64,000 nucleotides of DNA. It comes from Tricholoma matsutake. Its lineage: Eukaryota > Basidiomycota > Agaricomycetes > Agaricales > Tricholomataceae. This document shows positions 43,849-54,051 of the stretch, one piece after another; the first letter of the stretch is position 1; every line of letters begins with the position of its first letter. The notes under the pieces were generated by a model that was not told the DNA's origin, did no database searches, and saw only the letters and a list, made by a program, of their open reading frames with translations. Location: positions 4,898,001 through 4,962,000 of the forward strand of contig AP026538.1 of assembly GCA_026075535.2 (NCBI GenBank), read 5' to 3'. A program made the position numbers and the translations under genes.

Positions 43849-43900
43849 GTATGTTTTTTTTGTTTAATCTTATTTCTTTTACTAACAATTATTTTCTTAG
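43849..43900 (+). other. intron-like cassette
   Basis: A 52-bp segment GTATGTTTTTTTTG...TTACTAACAATT...TTCTTAG, with donor three bases after the hairpin stem. Confidence 0.65.
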
Positions 43901-44452
43901 TTTCTTATCTTTTGCTAACGATGTTGCCTAGCCACCACACAATGCACCTGGGCCCTTGCCATACACCACCCATGCCCTATGTCACTGCTGCGAGCCTCTG
44001 CTCACAGGGTGGCAACGGGTACTGCCACTTCCAGACAGCAACAGCAATGGCAGCCAGGGACAATGGCTGACACCACATCACAGCACCACCAACCCACCTA
44101 TGAGCCACTGCTCATAGGGGGTAATGGAGGTGCTGATGACAAACAACAATGCACACAGGGAGGGGCTGACAAATGACAGGGAGCGGAAAACAGACGACAA
44201 CAAGAACAGGGGAGAGGGCAACACACGATGGGGAGGAGATGACAAATGACAACCACTCTCAACCCCCCACCCTCGCTACAAACACGAGACAGTGGGGCTA
44301 CTGCGAGCAACTGCTTGCAGGGTGTAAATATAATTAGTTTTATCTACGATATATTATAATTTAGTTAGACTCGTAAAAACAGCCCAAAGACCAGTCAAAA
44401 CCAGTCTTTTGGGGTCAACCGAACTGAATAGGACTGGTCCTATTTGGTTTGG

Positions 44453-45858
44453 TGATAGGTCCACCTTGTTGTTCAAGCTCGGAAAATCACATCTACGATC
44501 ATTGTCGAAGCTCTACGAACCCATACAAACCTCTATGAGCCCATACGAACCCCTCTGAAGCTCTATGATGCTCTACAAAGCTCTACAAAGTCATGAGAAT
44601 GCTTCAAAATCCTTCGCAATGCTTTGAAACTCTTTGCAACACCTTGAAATTCTTTGTATGCCTTCGGCCGCTATAGTACAACTCTCCCAACCTTCAGACA
44701 GCTCAGGATATACACTTGGAACATTGTCGATGAGTTCCGAACCAGTATCGAGCAATATCACGGCGATATCGGCCTTTGAACAAGTCCAATATTTCCTCGA
44801 CTGACATCGAGCATCATGAGCATCATATCAAACACAGTTGAGCATCGTATCAAACATGATTGAACATTGTCGAACATCAAAAATTGACATCAGACACTAT
44901 ATCGCTATTCCAACGGTCATCGCACACATGCCAGACGTATCCCCTACCATTGTCAAACAATATCGCACCAATATCGGGCCACAAATGAAGTCAGAAGAAT
45001 CTTCGAAAATCTTCAAAAAACATCGAACCTCGAAAAACATTGTTGGACACAGTATTTCCTATTCGAATGATCTTCGGACGCATGCTGGACACATGGGACA
45101 CTATATCGAGTATATCGAACACATTACGACTGCATGTGCACGCATACAATCCGCTCAAAGCAGTTTCCGATCTTCTATTCAATTTATAACAAGGACAGTC
45201 TGGTTATTCTTTCTTATTATTTCTTCATCATGTGTTATATTCACCCTTTCTAGGCTCGCTTTATTGTTCTGATATACTTATATTGTCTTTTTCCTCGAGT
45301 TTTCCACATGTTTGCCTCATGTTCTCTAGCCTTTTTAGGTACTTTCTTTATTTTATATAAAAAGATGTACTAGATACAAAGAAAAACTGGAAAGTCGTCG
45401 TCTTCCTCCCAGATCACAGGGATTTGAGAGTACAGTTTAGTCTTATTCAGTCCAAAATTTGGTGTTTTACACTAAACTTCCTCAAAATTCCTCAAATTCC
45501 TCGCATTATGCCATTTTCACTCTTGCTTCCCTCGATTAGCCTTTTTGTCACTTCTACTACTCGTCTAGTCCCCCGATCTTCCATCCGAACATATCTGTGC
45601 ACTTGAAATTCCTCAAAACCTCTTCAAAAAATATTGCGACATCTCGAAAATCATCGCAACACCTCGAAAATCATTGCAAAGTCTCAAAACACATTCTTTT
45701 AGCCTTGAACTGCTTTGACAAGCAGTTGTTTTATGACTATTTGACGGTCAGTCTGACAGGTGACATCTAGAGGGCCTTGCAACCTTCCTCTGACTCATGT
45801 TATACCATCTGAAGCCATTTTGTGGGTTTTGTTTGGGTTTCTGGGTTGAGTATCATCA
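44453..45858 (+). repeat. solo LTR, copy B, inside the hAT element
   Basis: It begins TGATAGGTCCACC and ends GAGTATCATCA (TG...CA), flanked by TTGG at 44449-44452 and 45859-45862 (the repeat extends to TTGGT if shifted by one). Its whole length aligns inverted to copy A (39437-40793). It is the innermost, and so latest, insertion of this nest. Frequent CGA words remain. Confidence 0.85.
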
Positions 45859-45972
45859 TTGGTTGCGGTCCATCTAATCTGGGCATTGGTTTGGACCAGT
45901 TTTGGTCTCCGGTTGACCCCCTTGGGGGTCAAAAAACCGGACCAAACAGGACCCTTAAACACTAATACCAAG

Positions 45973-46619
45973 TAGCAGAATGAAGAAGTTTGTGGAAGAC
46001 CACAGAGCTTCGGACTAAGACTAAAGCTAAAACTTAAGAGCGGAACTCTTAAATCTGACGATAGACAATATGTGAAGATGATTTCTTGTTGATACAGGTA
46101 GTTATATATGTTTTAAAGAGATAGTACTAGAAAAGGAAAAAGGCCATGAGGCAAACATGAGGAAGACATAAGGCAGTAAAAAGGGTGTCCTAAATCACAA
46201 AGTAAATGAGAAATGATAAGGAAGAAAACATGCAAAGTCATAATATATCAGAGCCCTTCATGTTGTTATTGCAGCAAATCACAGATATATTGAAAAATGT
46301 TGCAATGCATCTCGAATGCATCCTAAAAGGCTCAGTTTCTTGTTTCCTCATGCCAAGTGTGCTCAACGTGCAACACATCAGCATGTGGAACATGTGCTGT
46401 GCATGTCCAAAGTGCGGTGCAATAGGAATATGGTGGCTGGGGGCGTGCAATGTACTGCGAAGTGGTGCGAAGTAGTTTGGAGCATTGTGAAGTGTTTTGT
46501 AGATGTTTTGTGCATTCACAGAGGTTCATTCATGTTTGTAGAACAATGGGTTGTGGAAGGGGAAGTGTTGGAGTGTGTGGGAACATTTTCAGAGCTTGGA
46601 CAATGAGGTGGGCCTATAA
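45973..46619 (-). repeat. gypsy LTR copy C, outer part
   Basis: It continues copy C after the hAT element (GAGCTTCGGACTAAGACTAAAG... to GAGCTTGGACAATGAGGTGGGCCTATAA), matching the first half of copies A and B on the minus strand. It has fewer CpGs than copy B, consistent with greater age. Confidence 0.75.
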
Positions 46620-46759
46620 GCACATGCCCATTACTGTCTACATTCTCAAGCTCACCACTGCACTGTGGCCCATCCTGCCATTGCCATCACTGCTGGTTGG
46701 ATGACACTGGTTGGCTTGTGAACATTGAGGGGATTGGGAGGGATCCTATTAGCGTGCTT

Positions 46760-47040
46760 GATGTGGTGATGTGCATCTGCATGTGGGCATGCCTTTGTTT
46801 GGTAGGTTACCAACAGTGACCAGAAAGCATGTTTGGTTGGTTGAAGGTTTACTTATGTGTATTGTCATTTCATGGGTGCAGGGGAACGAAAATGTGGATG
46901 AGGAAGCCAAAAAAGTGGCGCAAGGCAACTCGAGCCCCCCTCCCAGACTCCCTCCAATTCTATGAGGGGAACTCCCAAGAAGCATAGTGGCAGTGAAGCA
47001 GAAGCAACATGATGACCTGAGGCATCAGCAAAAGTGTTGC
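46760..47040 (+). pseudogene. RNase H fragment of a non-LTR retrotransposon (LINE)
   Basis: The frame LPTVTRKHVWLVEGLLMCIV runs into ISWVQGNENVDEEAKKVAQG (46862-46925), then SSPPPRLPPIL, a stop and GELPRSIVAVKQKQHDDLRH. The motif W-V-x-G-H/N-x-x-x-x-N-x-x-V/A-D-E-E-A is the C-terminal part of the RNase H domain in basidiomycete LINE-type elements. No reverse transcriptase is nearby, so it is an isolated 3' fragment. Confidence 0.65.
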
Positions 47041-47530
47041 TTCTATACCCAGCTAGGTAAGGTCATAAAAGGTCCACCTGATCCACCTGGTCCACCTAGA
47101 TGTGACACCACCTTACCTGGTAATACTCTAACAACATATACAGGTATACCATGAAAAAAATTGATGGTCATGCAAAGTGATATCATATTGGACAACATGG
47201 TAAGGTTTACTAATCTTAGTATAACCAGGTATTCAACAAAAGGTCTACTTCACTAACTAAGGTTGCTCAAGTCATATACAATCTTCTGAATTGGTTTGAC
47301 ATGATGGTTATTAATATGAGCAGTAATACAAATACATGTGAGAGAACATGTGTTACGATGATACAAAAGACATCAGTAGAAACTGTGGTCAAGATTTGAA
47401 AGGTGAGCAGTAAGCGAGGAAAAGGTACCATGGCAAGCCTGGAAAACTCCCTCAACAGTACACCCACAAAACAATGACATACCACTCACATTTTCATTGA
47501 TGAGGTAGATGCAATCGGATCCGTAGTAGA
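47041..47530. other. no recognisable gene
   Basis: The sequence has CCACCTGATCCACCTGGTCCACC (47075-47100) as a local repeat. Nothing else was recognised. Confidence 0.35.
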
Positions 47531-47589
47531 GCACTTGTTTGGGGAGGTTGGAGATACTGCAAGATGAGATGGGATTGGGGGAAGAGATG

Positions 47590-47900
47590 GAGAACTATGG
47601 CCAGTTTAGAGATGATGATGATGAGATTGATGAGACTGAGCATGAGGAGACTGAGATCGACAAGAACGAGACTGAGAGCAATGAGAGCGAGACTGAGAGA
47701 AATGAGAGTGAGACTGAGAGCGATGAGAACAAGAATGAGACTGCAAGCAATGAGAGCAAGAACGAGAGCAACAAGAATGAGGCCGAGAGTGATGAGAGTG
47801 AGAGCGAGAGCCACAAGAACAAGACCAAGAGTGAGAGCCACAAGAATCCTGAGAGCAAGACTGAGAATGAGAGCAATGAGAATCCAGGCCATGAGAATCA
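47590..47900. repeat. GAGAGCAATGAGAGCGAGACT minisatellite
   Basis: Degenerate 6/12-bp units (GAGAGCAATGAG, GAGACTGAGAGC) run for 300 bp and give long open frames on both strands: Glu/Ser/Asn on plus, Ser/His/Cys on minus. The plus-strand 149-residue frame is probably a by-product of this repeat. Confidence 0.85.
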
Positions 47901-49250
47901 GAATGATGGGATTGAGACCAAGAACGACAAGCATCAGTATGATGTGAACCAGGGGCAGGTGACAAGGGTGTGTTGTTATGGTGATTAGGTGATGACAGTA
48001 ATTTGGAAGGTGAATGACTGTGCTGGCGGGGTGTGGAGGGGTTTGGTAGCTTGATAACAAGGGCTTTCTTTTTTTCCTTGTGTGCTCCTTGTTGAGCCAT
48101 GGCAACCTCAAAATCATTTGGGACCTGATCTTCTTCCTTTACAGCATTCTTTGAGCTTTTCCTGAAAACCTTTCTGCATATAATGGATGTCAAGCAGCAA
48201 GAATAAGATGAAGGAAATCCACCACCTCATTGTATCTTCAGCCCAGCTCACTTCCCTGCTCTCCGAAGTGTCATCAGCATCATTATCATTGAAGAGCGCT
48301 GCAATCATAGAATAGAACTTTTCACAGTCAAAGTTCCCATCATTGAGCCGCCAGTCCTCACCACAAGAGTGGCACCAATGGAACTGACCAGACAGATTAG
48401 ATCAAATTGCTTCAAAGGAGTGTCATACCTGAAGTGTGGCATAAGCAATTGATGTAGTGCTGACAGAGTCCATTCCATTGAGTCTCGCCTGGCTTCCCTT
48501 CATCTTCATGTGTCCAGGCTCATCATGCATCACAGAAGAAGGCGATGTGAAAATATGTTCAAAGACCTTGAAAAAAAAAATTAGAAAACACTAATGACAC
48601 ATCTAGCAAGCACACGCTAATCATCTCACATACACAAAGAAGTAGTGAGTGGATGTATGCACTTGAAGTGGGACAACAATGATAGTCACTTACCTCCCCT
48701 GCAAGCTTGTCTACCAGTTCTGGTCACTTCACCATCTTGCGCATAACATCATGGAAACCATATTTGTGCATCAGCGCATTATAGTGGTAGAGTGCCTGTT
48801 CATTACTCTTGTGAACCTTGGGAGAGGTTTTAACAGTCAGGTATGTTGAGAGACCGAGATTTTGCCTATCCTGCATACACATCTTTGTTGTCAAAATAAT
48901 TAACCTCCAACTTCAGCCCAGCCTCGAGTACAGCTGTAAAATCAGCAAACATATTTTCATATCAGGCAGTCCACCAAGCAAAATGTTTGTAGGAGTCCAC
49001 TGGTGTTATCCTATTTCCATGGTAGTAGCAAGCCAGATTGTTCAAACTTCGATCAACATACCAGCACTTTTTGCAGGATCTGCTCAGGTGTTCAAACAGA
49101 TCATTCTTTCATTTCTTGGACTGATGTTTGGGAGATCCTCGATGATCAGAAGAGGGGGAGACAGAAGAGAGGGAGGAGGAGGAGGAGAAGGAGGAGAAGG
49201 TGGAGGAGGAGACAGACATGATAGTTTGAGATGAAGAGAAAGGCAAAGGT
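47600..49250 (-). pseudogene. DUF6698-like fungal protein remnant
   Basis: Read leftwards: ALYHYNALMHKYGFHDVMRK and ELVDKLAGEV (about 48800-48700), an intron with donor GTAAGTGACT (48697), FEHIFTSPSSVMHDEPGHMK, ARLNGMDSVSTTSIAYATLQ, an intron (about 48385-48430, GTATGA...GGTCAG), then FHWCHSCGED-like sequence, NDGNFDCEKFYSMIAALFND, WAEDTMRWW (48225) and VPNDFEVAMAQQGAHKEKKK. The tail is low-complexity His/Ser (47606-47960). The order resembles DUF6698 proteins, which are highly repeated in Agaricomycetes and probably mobile-element linked; function unknown. Frame breaks mark it as a pseudogene. Confidence 0.68.
49140..49225. repeat. purine-rich GAG/GGA tract
   Basis: GAGGGGGAGACAG...GGAGGAGGAGGAG...GGTGGAGGAG forms an 80-bp polypurine stretch between the divergent DUF6698-like and Plavaka genes. 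On the minus strand it encodes a Ser/Pro run. Confidence 0.7.
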
Positions 49251-49374
49251 TGTTATCAAGAACTGTCATAAATTGCCATGGCATGGGAGTCATGTGCATG
49301 ATGCATCCAGTTGCACCCACTCGCACCTCACAAATTGGGTTCATGCCATGAACATTTTTTGGGTCTTTATTGTG

Positions 49375-52360
49375 ATGGTCATCTGCACAGGATGCCAGAG
49401 GGATTTCAAGAACACCCAAGGACTAACAAAACACTGCAATACTTGCCAGCTTTCTCTTCAGAACTCAACAAAATTACTCAACAAATGAAATGAAGTCTTA
49501 AAAATCGTAAAACGGAGGCATAAAGTGGAAGAATACCCACTAGAACAACAGCCTGAGGTGATTTACTTCTGAAATGTTCTCATTGATTTTTTCCTGACTT
49601 GGAATTCTCCACTAGGAGTCTCAACTTCAAGATCTCGACTCTATGGACATTGATACCATGGTTATCAATAAAAATGTGGATCAATACCCACATAACCCAC
49701 ACTGTGAAATTGCCCCAACTATGTCTGGCCATCAACACAGGTTTCCTGCTCATTTTCAAGACTATCTACCATTGCTCTCAACATCACTTCCACACATGCC
49801 TCAACATCATCACAGTCCTCCACCAGTTTTTCATTCACCTACTCCATCTCCACAGTCACCTCTCCAGCTCGAGGAAAATCCTGAACCTACAATTTATGAG
49901 ACAGAGGCCAATAAGTTTGGCATGTATCGTGTGTACACCAGTTATCCAACATGTGATCCTGACAATGAGCAAGATCTTGATGATCTTTGCAATTCCCCTG
50001 GTCTTGGAATTGCACCACAGCCACAAATGAAGCACTGATGGAGTGGTTTGGGCCAGATTGGTCATGCAACAAGAGATCATATTTATGCACCCTTTTTAAA
50101 CCCAACAATTTTTAGATTGATGGACTGGCTTTACAGTGGCTCGAACATGAAGTCCGTGGCTCAATTAGATGCCCTGGTCAATAATGTGATACTAGCTGAT
50201 AATTTTGATGTCACACATCTAATGAATTTTAATGTGACTCGTGAGCTAAAGTGTCTCGATATGGATGACCCACAGTCTTCAACATTTGCTGAAGAAAATG
50301 GTTGGAGGCAAGCTTCAGTCAAGATCAGACTTCCTGCTGAACAAGTCAGAAATGTCTCCGAGGATCATGCACCAGAGTTCAAAGTCAAAGGTGTTTATCA
50401 CAGAAGCCTATTAGAAGTCATCAAGACTGTATTTCAAGACATAAGTGCAAAATCCTTCCACTACCCACCTTTTCAGCTCTGGTGGAAACCAACACCCAAT
50501 AGTGCACCAGAGCACATTATCACAGAACTCTACAACTCAGATGCTTTCTGGAGGAACATGAAAAAATTCAGACACAGCCACATGAACCAGGGTGTGAACT
50601 TGAAACTTTTATTGCTGTGATCATGTTATGGTCAGACTCCACACATCTCCCTAACTTTGGAACTGCATCACTTTGGCCAATTTATGGGTTTTTTGGGAAC
50701 CATTCAAAGTACTCCCATTCAAAACCAATGAGCTATGCAGCTCATCATATCGTGTACATCCCCTTGGTTTGTTTACTACTTTTCAAGTTTGTGTAGTTTT
50801 TTTAATGCAAACAAATTCTAGCTCCCTGATACCATTCAGGATATCTATACACAGATCTTCCATGGAATGACAGCCTCCAAGGAGACACTCATGCACCTCA
50901 AGCATGAACTCATGCATGCCATCTGGGAGTTACTTCTTGACCCTGAGTTTATGCATGCATATCCATGGAATTGTAGTTGAATGTGCTGATGGCATCCTGT
51001 GACGTCTCTTTCCATGTTTCTTCACATATTTGGCTGATTATCCAGAAAAGTATGCCAACATAAGCTTGATTTCAATTCAAGTTGCTAGCCACTCTCGTAG
51101 AGTCCTGCTGGCTACCATTTAATACCTGGAAATCTACCCCTGTCCACATTGTTTGGTTAAAAAGAATGATATTGGTGCACTTGGTACAACAGTTGATATG
51201 CAGTGATGACAACATGTACATGTTGACAACAGCAAGAGACAATGTGATGTTGATGCAGCTCACTCATGGATATTTGAGAAGGGTTGTGGAGAACATTCTC
51301 AAGCCAACATCGATGATTCCTACTCGAGTGAGTTATCATAAATGTTTATATATTTGTATCTCATGGTAGTATATAATCAGAATGCATTCTCCATGCGATT
51401 ATCAAAATTTGGGTTTGAGTTCCACTCAATGTTTGTTCCAGACTTGCTCCATGAGTTTGAACTTGGGGTTTGGAAAGCCGTCTTTACCCATCTTATACAT
51501 ATTCTGTATGCAGCTGGTGGTGATCATATACAAACTCTCAATAAGCAGTATGTTTCTTTCTTATATAGGTCAAATCACTCTTATCCATGGGATTCAGATC
51601 TAGTTATCGACAGGTTCCAACTTTTGGTAGGGGAACTATTTGTCAGTTCAGCAACAACACATCTGCAATGAAGAAACTTGCAGCACGAGACTTCAAAGAT
51701 TTGCTTCAGGTGGTGTTTAGCAAGCTCTTCATTGGACAGACCATACTGATGGTGATCAGTAGTGTGCATTGTCTGTTTTCGAAGAATTGCTCCCTACTCC
51801 ACATAACAAAATCATAATGGACCTATTGTTCACATTGTGTACATGGTATGCATTTGCCAAACTTTGCCTGCATACAGAATCCACCCTTCTGTTTCTGGAA
51901 AAATCTACAAAAGCACTTGGACAGGCACTGCACTACTTTGGCAAAATGACATGTAGTGCTTTTCACCCTCAAGAACTACCCTGAGAAGGGGCTGCTAGAG
52001 GTTGGCCCCAAGCTGTGGCAGTGACCAAAGGAAAGTCACAGGGAAAAGGTAAAAAGTGAGAGGGCCCACTGCCAAAGATTTTCAACATGTGTACATACAA
52101 ACTTCATGCACTTGGTGACTATGTAGCATCAATCCAGCTTTTTGGGACAACTGACAATTACTCAACTCAAGTCATAAGTTTTATTAATTGTCAAAGATCC
52201 AAAACATTTTGATTTTCAACACACAGGGTGAACTTGAGCATTGATGGGTAAAACAGTTTTATGCCTGCACTAACAAACTCAAGACTTTCACCTCTCAAAT
52301 TACAAAACATCTGCCAAACTCAGCATCCCACATTTTGACACACCTCCCACAAAAGTGATT
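49375..52360 (+). pseudogene. Plavaka-type transposase, N-terminal and catalytic part
   Basis: The start ATG at 49375 opens a zinc finger, MVICTGCQRDFKNTQGLTKH-C-x2-C. After intron 49558-49615 come KFGMYRVYTSYPTCDPDNEQ, DHIYAPFLNPTIFRLMDWLY, WRQASVKIRLPAEQV, VKGVYHRSLLEVIKTVFQD, and, after a frameshift near 50588, MLWSDSTHLPNFGTASLWPI and YAAHHIVYIP. Intron 50767-50821, then FMHAY...HGIVVECADG, intron near 51048-51096, CPHCLVKKNDIGALG, FVPDLLHEFELGVWKAVFTH, RQVPTFGRGTICQFSNNTSA, LHALGDYVASIQLFGTTDNY and GELEH. This is the canonical Plavaka order (fungal CACTA superfamily). In-frame TGA codons at 50036, 51000 and 52242 lie at positions usually arginine. The gene continues after several insertions at 53829. 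Confidence 0.88.
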
Positions 52361-53760
52361 CCTTGTTAAACCCCATAGCTGATCAATTTCTCTGGGTTAT
52401 TAATGAATTTGATTTGGGGAAATTTCTGTCATGATCAAAGATGAACCAAGATTCTTCTGATGCTCTGAAAAGAGATGGATAAACAAACACCACCCCAATA
52501 TTCATCTTCCCCAGGCCTGTCAAACAAAGATGATTAAGCACAGAGAAATTTCTCTAGGATGAGTTATTGGCTCCCTATGGAATAAATTTCCCTCATTTGA
52601 AATCACTTGCCTTGGGATTTAAGCCAGGCTGATGGAGGTGCCTAAATTTTCGACCCTGGACAGGAATGGCAACCGCTCCGAGGGGGGTGCATCAAAAATG
52701 TAAAATCAAATCTACATTCAGTGAAAAGTAAGCCAACCAGTCGAGAAGACAAGCACAGTCCAAGCACTATTGATCCAATATAACATAATGTAATTGATGT
52801 GAATTTCTCATAGACTACAAATAATAGAGACAACCTCTGACATTTTTCACGGTGTACTTAGACATCCTGTCCACACCAAACTGACCATCAGGTAAGTAAC
52901 ATGTCACATCCTCACAGGAACACATTGTTTGGGACATGATCATTTTTTGGTGATAGAAATACGTGATTGATGTGAATTCATGGAATCATAGAAACTGGCT
53001 GTGTTTTTGACTCTGGCTCAAAAGGACTGGGTTCTCTTCTGCTGTGCAGGGGCCAAAACACAGTCAGAGTTTTGATCAAACAGTGTGAGGAATGATGGGT
53101 GGCATATTACCAGTGGAGAATTTGCTGCATCCAGATTGAATTCAAGGGACAGATGATGAATCAGATTTTTTTTTTCTGGGGAAGCAGATAATTTGTGGTA
53201 AAATAATCCTGACAAGCCTGCATCATGAGCCTGTTTTACTCTTGTTTACTGGCACCCATCTCAAACCTGAGCTTTGTCATGATTTAGTAGATTCACCTGC
53301 ATTCTCAAAGCTGGAATCTCAAATTCAATATGGCCTCCTACCATCTTGAACTTGTGGATATTGGTAGGGGGGGCTCTTCGATATCAATTGATACCCAGAG
53401 AAATTTTTGTGACAAGTGTTCCCAGAACAATTACTTCTAGAGGGTCTCCCATCAACAACAGCATAGTCAAATGCCCCTCTCCTGCCACCCAGAGTCCATT
53501 GCAAAGGCCTTTGGCCTTGAGTGCTGCATGGTTTTGAAGCTTGAAATTCTGATCTCCAACTATGAATTGTGTGACAGAAACATGTTGGGGCATTAAGAAC
53601 ATAGTAGAACATAAATAAATGTAACAGAATTCTTCAAGGTCAAATTCATTCACTGTGCCACTGCTGCAAGCCCCTCTTGCTCAATTCTTGGCCCTACTTT
53701 GACCGCTAAGTGCAAGTAGGCTTCACCCTTGAAGGTCGATGTTACAGGTAGTCACAGTGG
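52361..53760 (-). other. probable inserted element with an unidentified minus-strand frame
   Basis: The Plavaka reading stops at LPNSASHILTHLPQK (near 52360) and resumes near 53770-53830, so this about 1.4-kb block is best explained as an insertion. Minus-strand frames include NFKLQNHAALKAKGLCNGLW, GEGHLTMLLLMGDPLEVIVL, PPTNIHKFKMVGGHIEFEIP and further left FNLDAANSPLVICHPSFLTL. Several blocks look conserved, but I do not recognise a family. I could not find matching termini or a target duplication, so the borders are approximate. Confidence 0.45.
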
Positions 53761-53828
53761 AGAAAAAGGATCAATGCCGTGAATGCATTATTTGAAGAAT
53801 CCATCAGTGCAGTCAGGACATATGTAAC

Positions 53829-54051
53829 CATCCAGGTTTCAATCTTGCATCTTGCATCCCCACCGCTTCATCCTCTCTCCCTGTCGCTTCATCATCTCAT
53901 AGTCACATGTCAGACACTACGAAATCCCCAGTGCTGGCATTTGAGGACGAGGAGGCTCTCCCTTTGACTTCTCCGGCTGATCACCACTTGTCAAATTCTT
54001 GTCGTTACCCAGAGAATGTGATTGAGTGGTTGACCAAGAATGCAGGTGATC
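53829..54051 (+). pseudogene. Plavaka transposase, C-terminal region, segment 1
   Basis: SSSHSHMSDTTKSPVLAFED, LPLTSPADHHLS and RYPENVIEWLTKNAGDP. In Plavaka-type proteins this F-E-D-x-E-x-L-P...YP-NVIEWL block follows the GELEH region. The coding sequence is interrupted exactly at GGTGATCC by the solo LTR and continues after it. Confidence 0.82.

Larger units (their letters stand above)
43340..44330 (+). repeat. modular repeat inside the hAT element (two cassettes)
   Basis: Cassettes 43471-43544 (GTACAT...CTAACTAACTAACTAAC...TTTTTTAG) and 43849-43900 (GTATGT...ACTAACAAT...TTCTTAG) each follow a hairpin (GGCCCAAACAAC...GTCATTTGGGCCC at 43433-43466; CAGCCCAAATGAC...CATTTGGGCTG at 43813-43845). 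GAGCA-type motifs lie at 43605, 43675, 43990, 44100 and 44300. This module therefore lives inside a hAT-type element as well as inside the GTGTAAAG-type TIR element. Confidence 0.72.
42915..45964. mobile_element. 3.05-kb hAT-like non-autonomous element with perfect 8-bp target duplication
   Basis: Ends TAGTGTTCAAGGGTCC (left) and GGACCCTTAAACACTA (right) are inverted with one mismatch in 16. ATACCAAG is duplicated exactly at 42907-42914 and 45965-45972. Interior near both ends repeats ACCGGTCT/GACCAGT words like the MITE at 205-733. It contains hairpin/intron-like cassettes (43.4-44.3 kb) and a solo LTR (44453-45858), but no transposase. Removing it joins the two halves of gypsy LTR copy C. 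Confidence 0.93.

Noticed and set aside
47539..47988. Long plus-strand Glu/Ser/Asn-rich open frame as a real gene
   Set aside because: It is generated by a GAGAGC-type minisatellite, and the opposite strand reads as the tail of the DUF6698-like remnant.
53384..53653. TET/JBP-type dioxygenase or retropepsin in the minus-strand frame
   Set aside because: Considered because such proteins occur near fungal transposons, but the metal-binding HxD...H pattern and the D-S/T-G motif could not be found.
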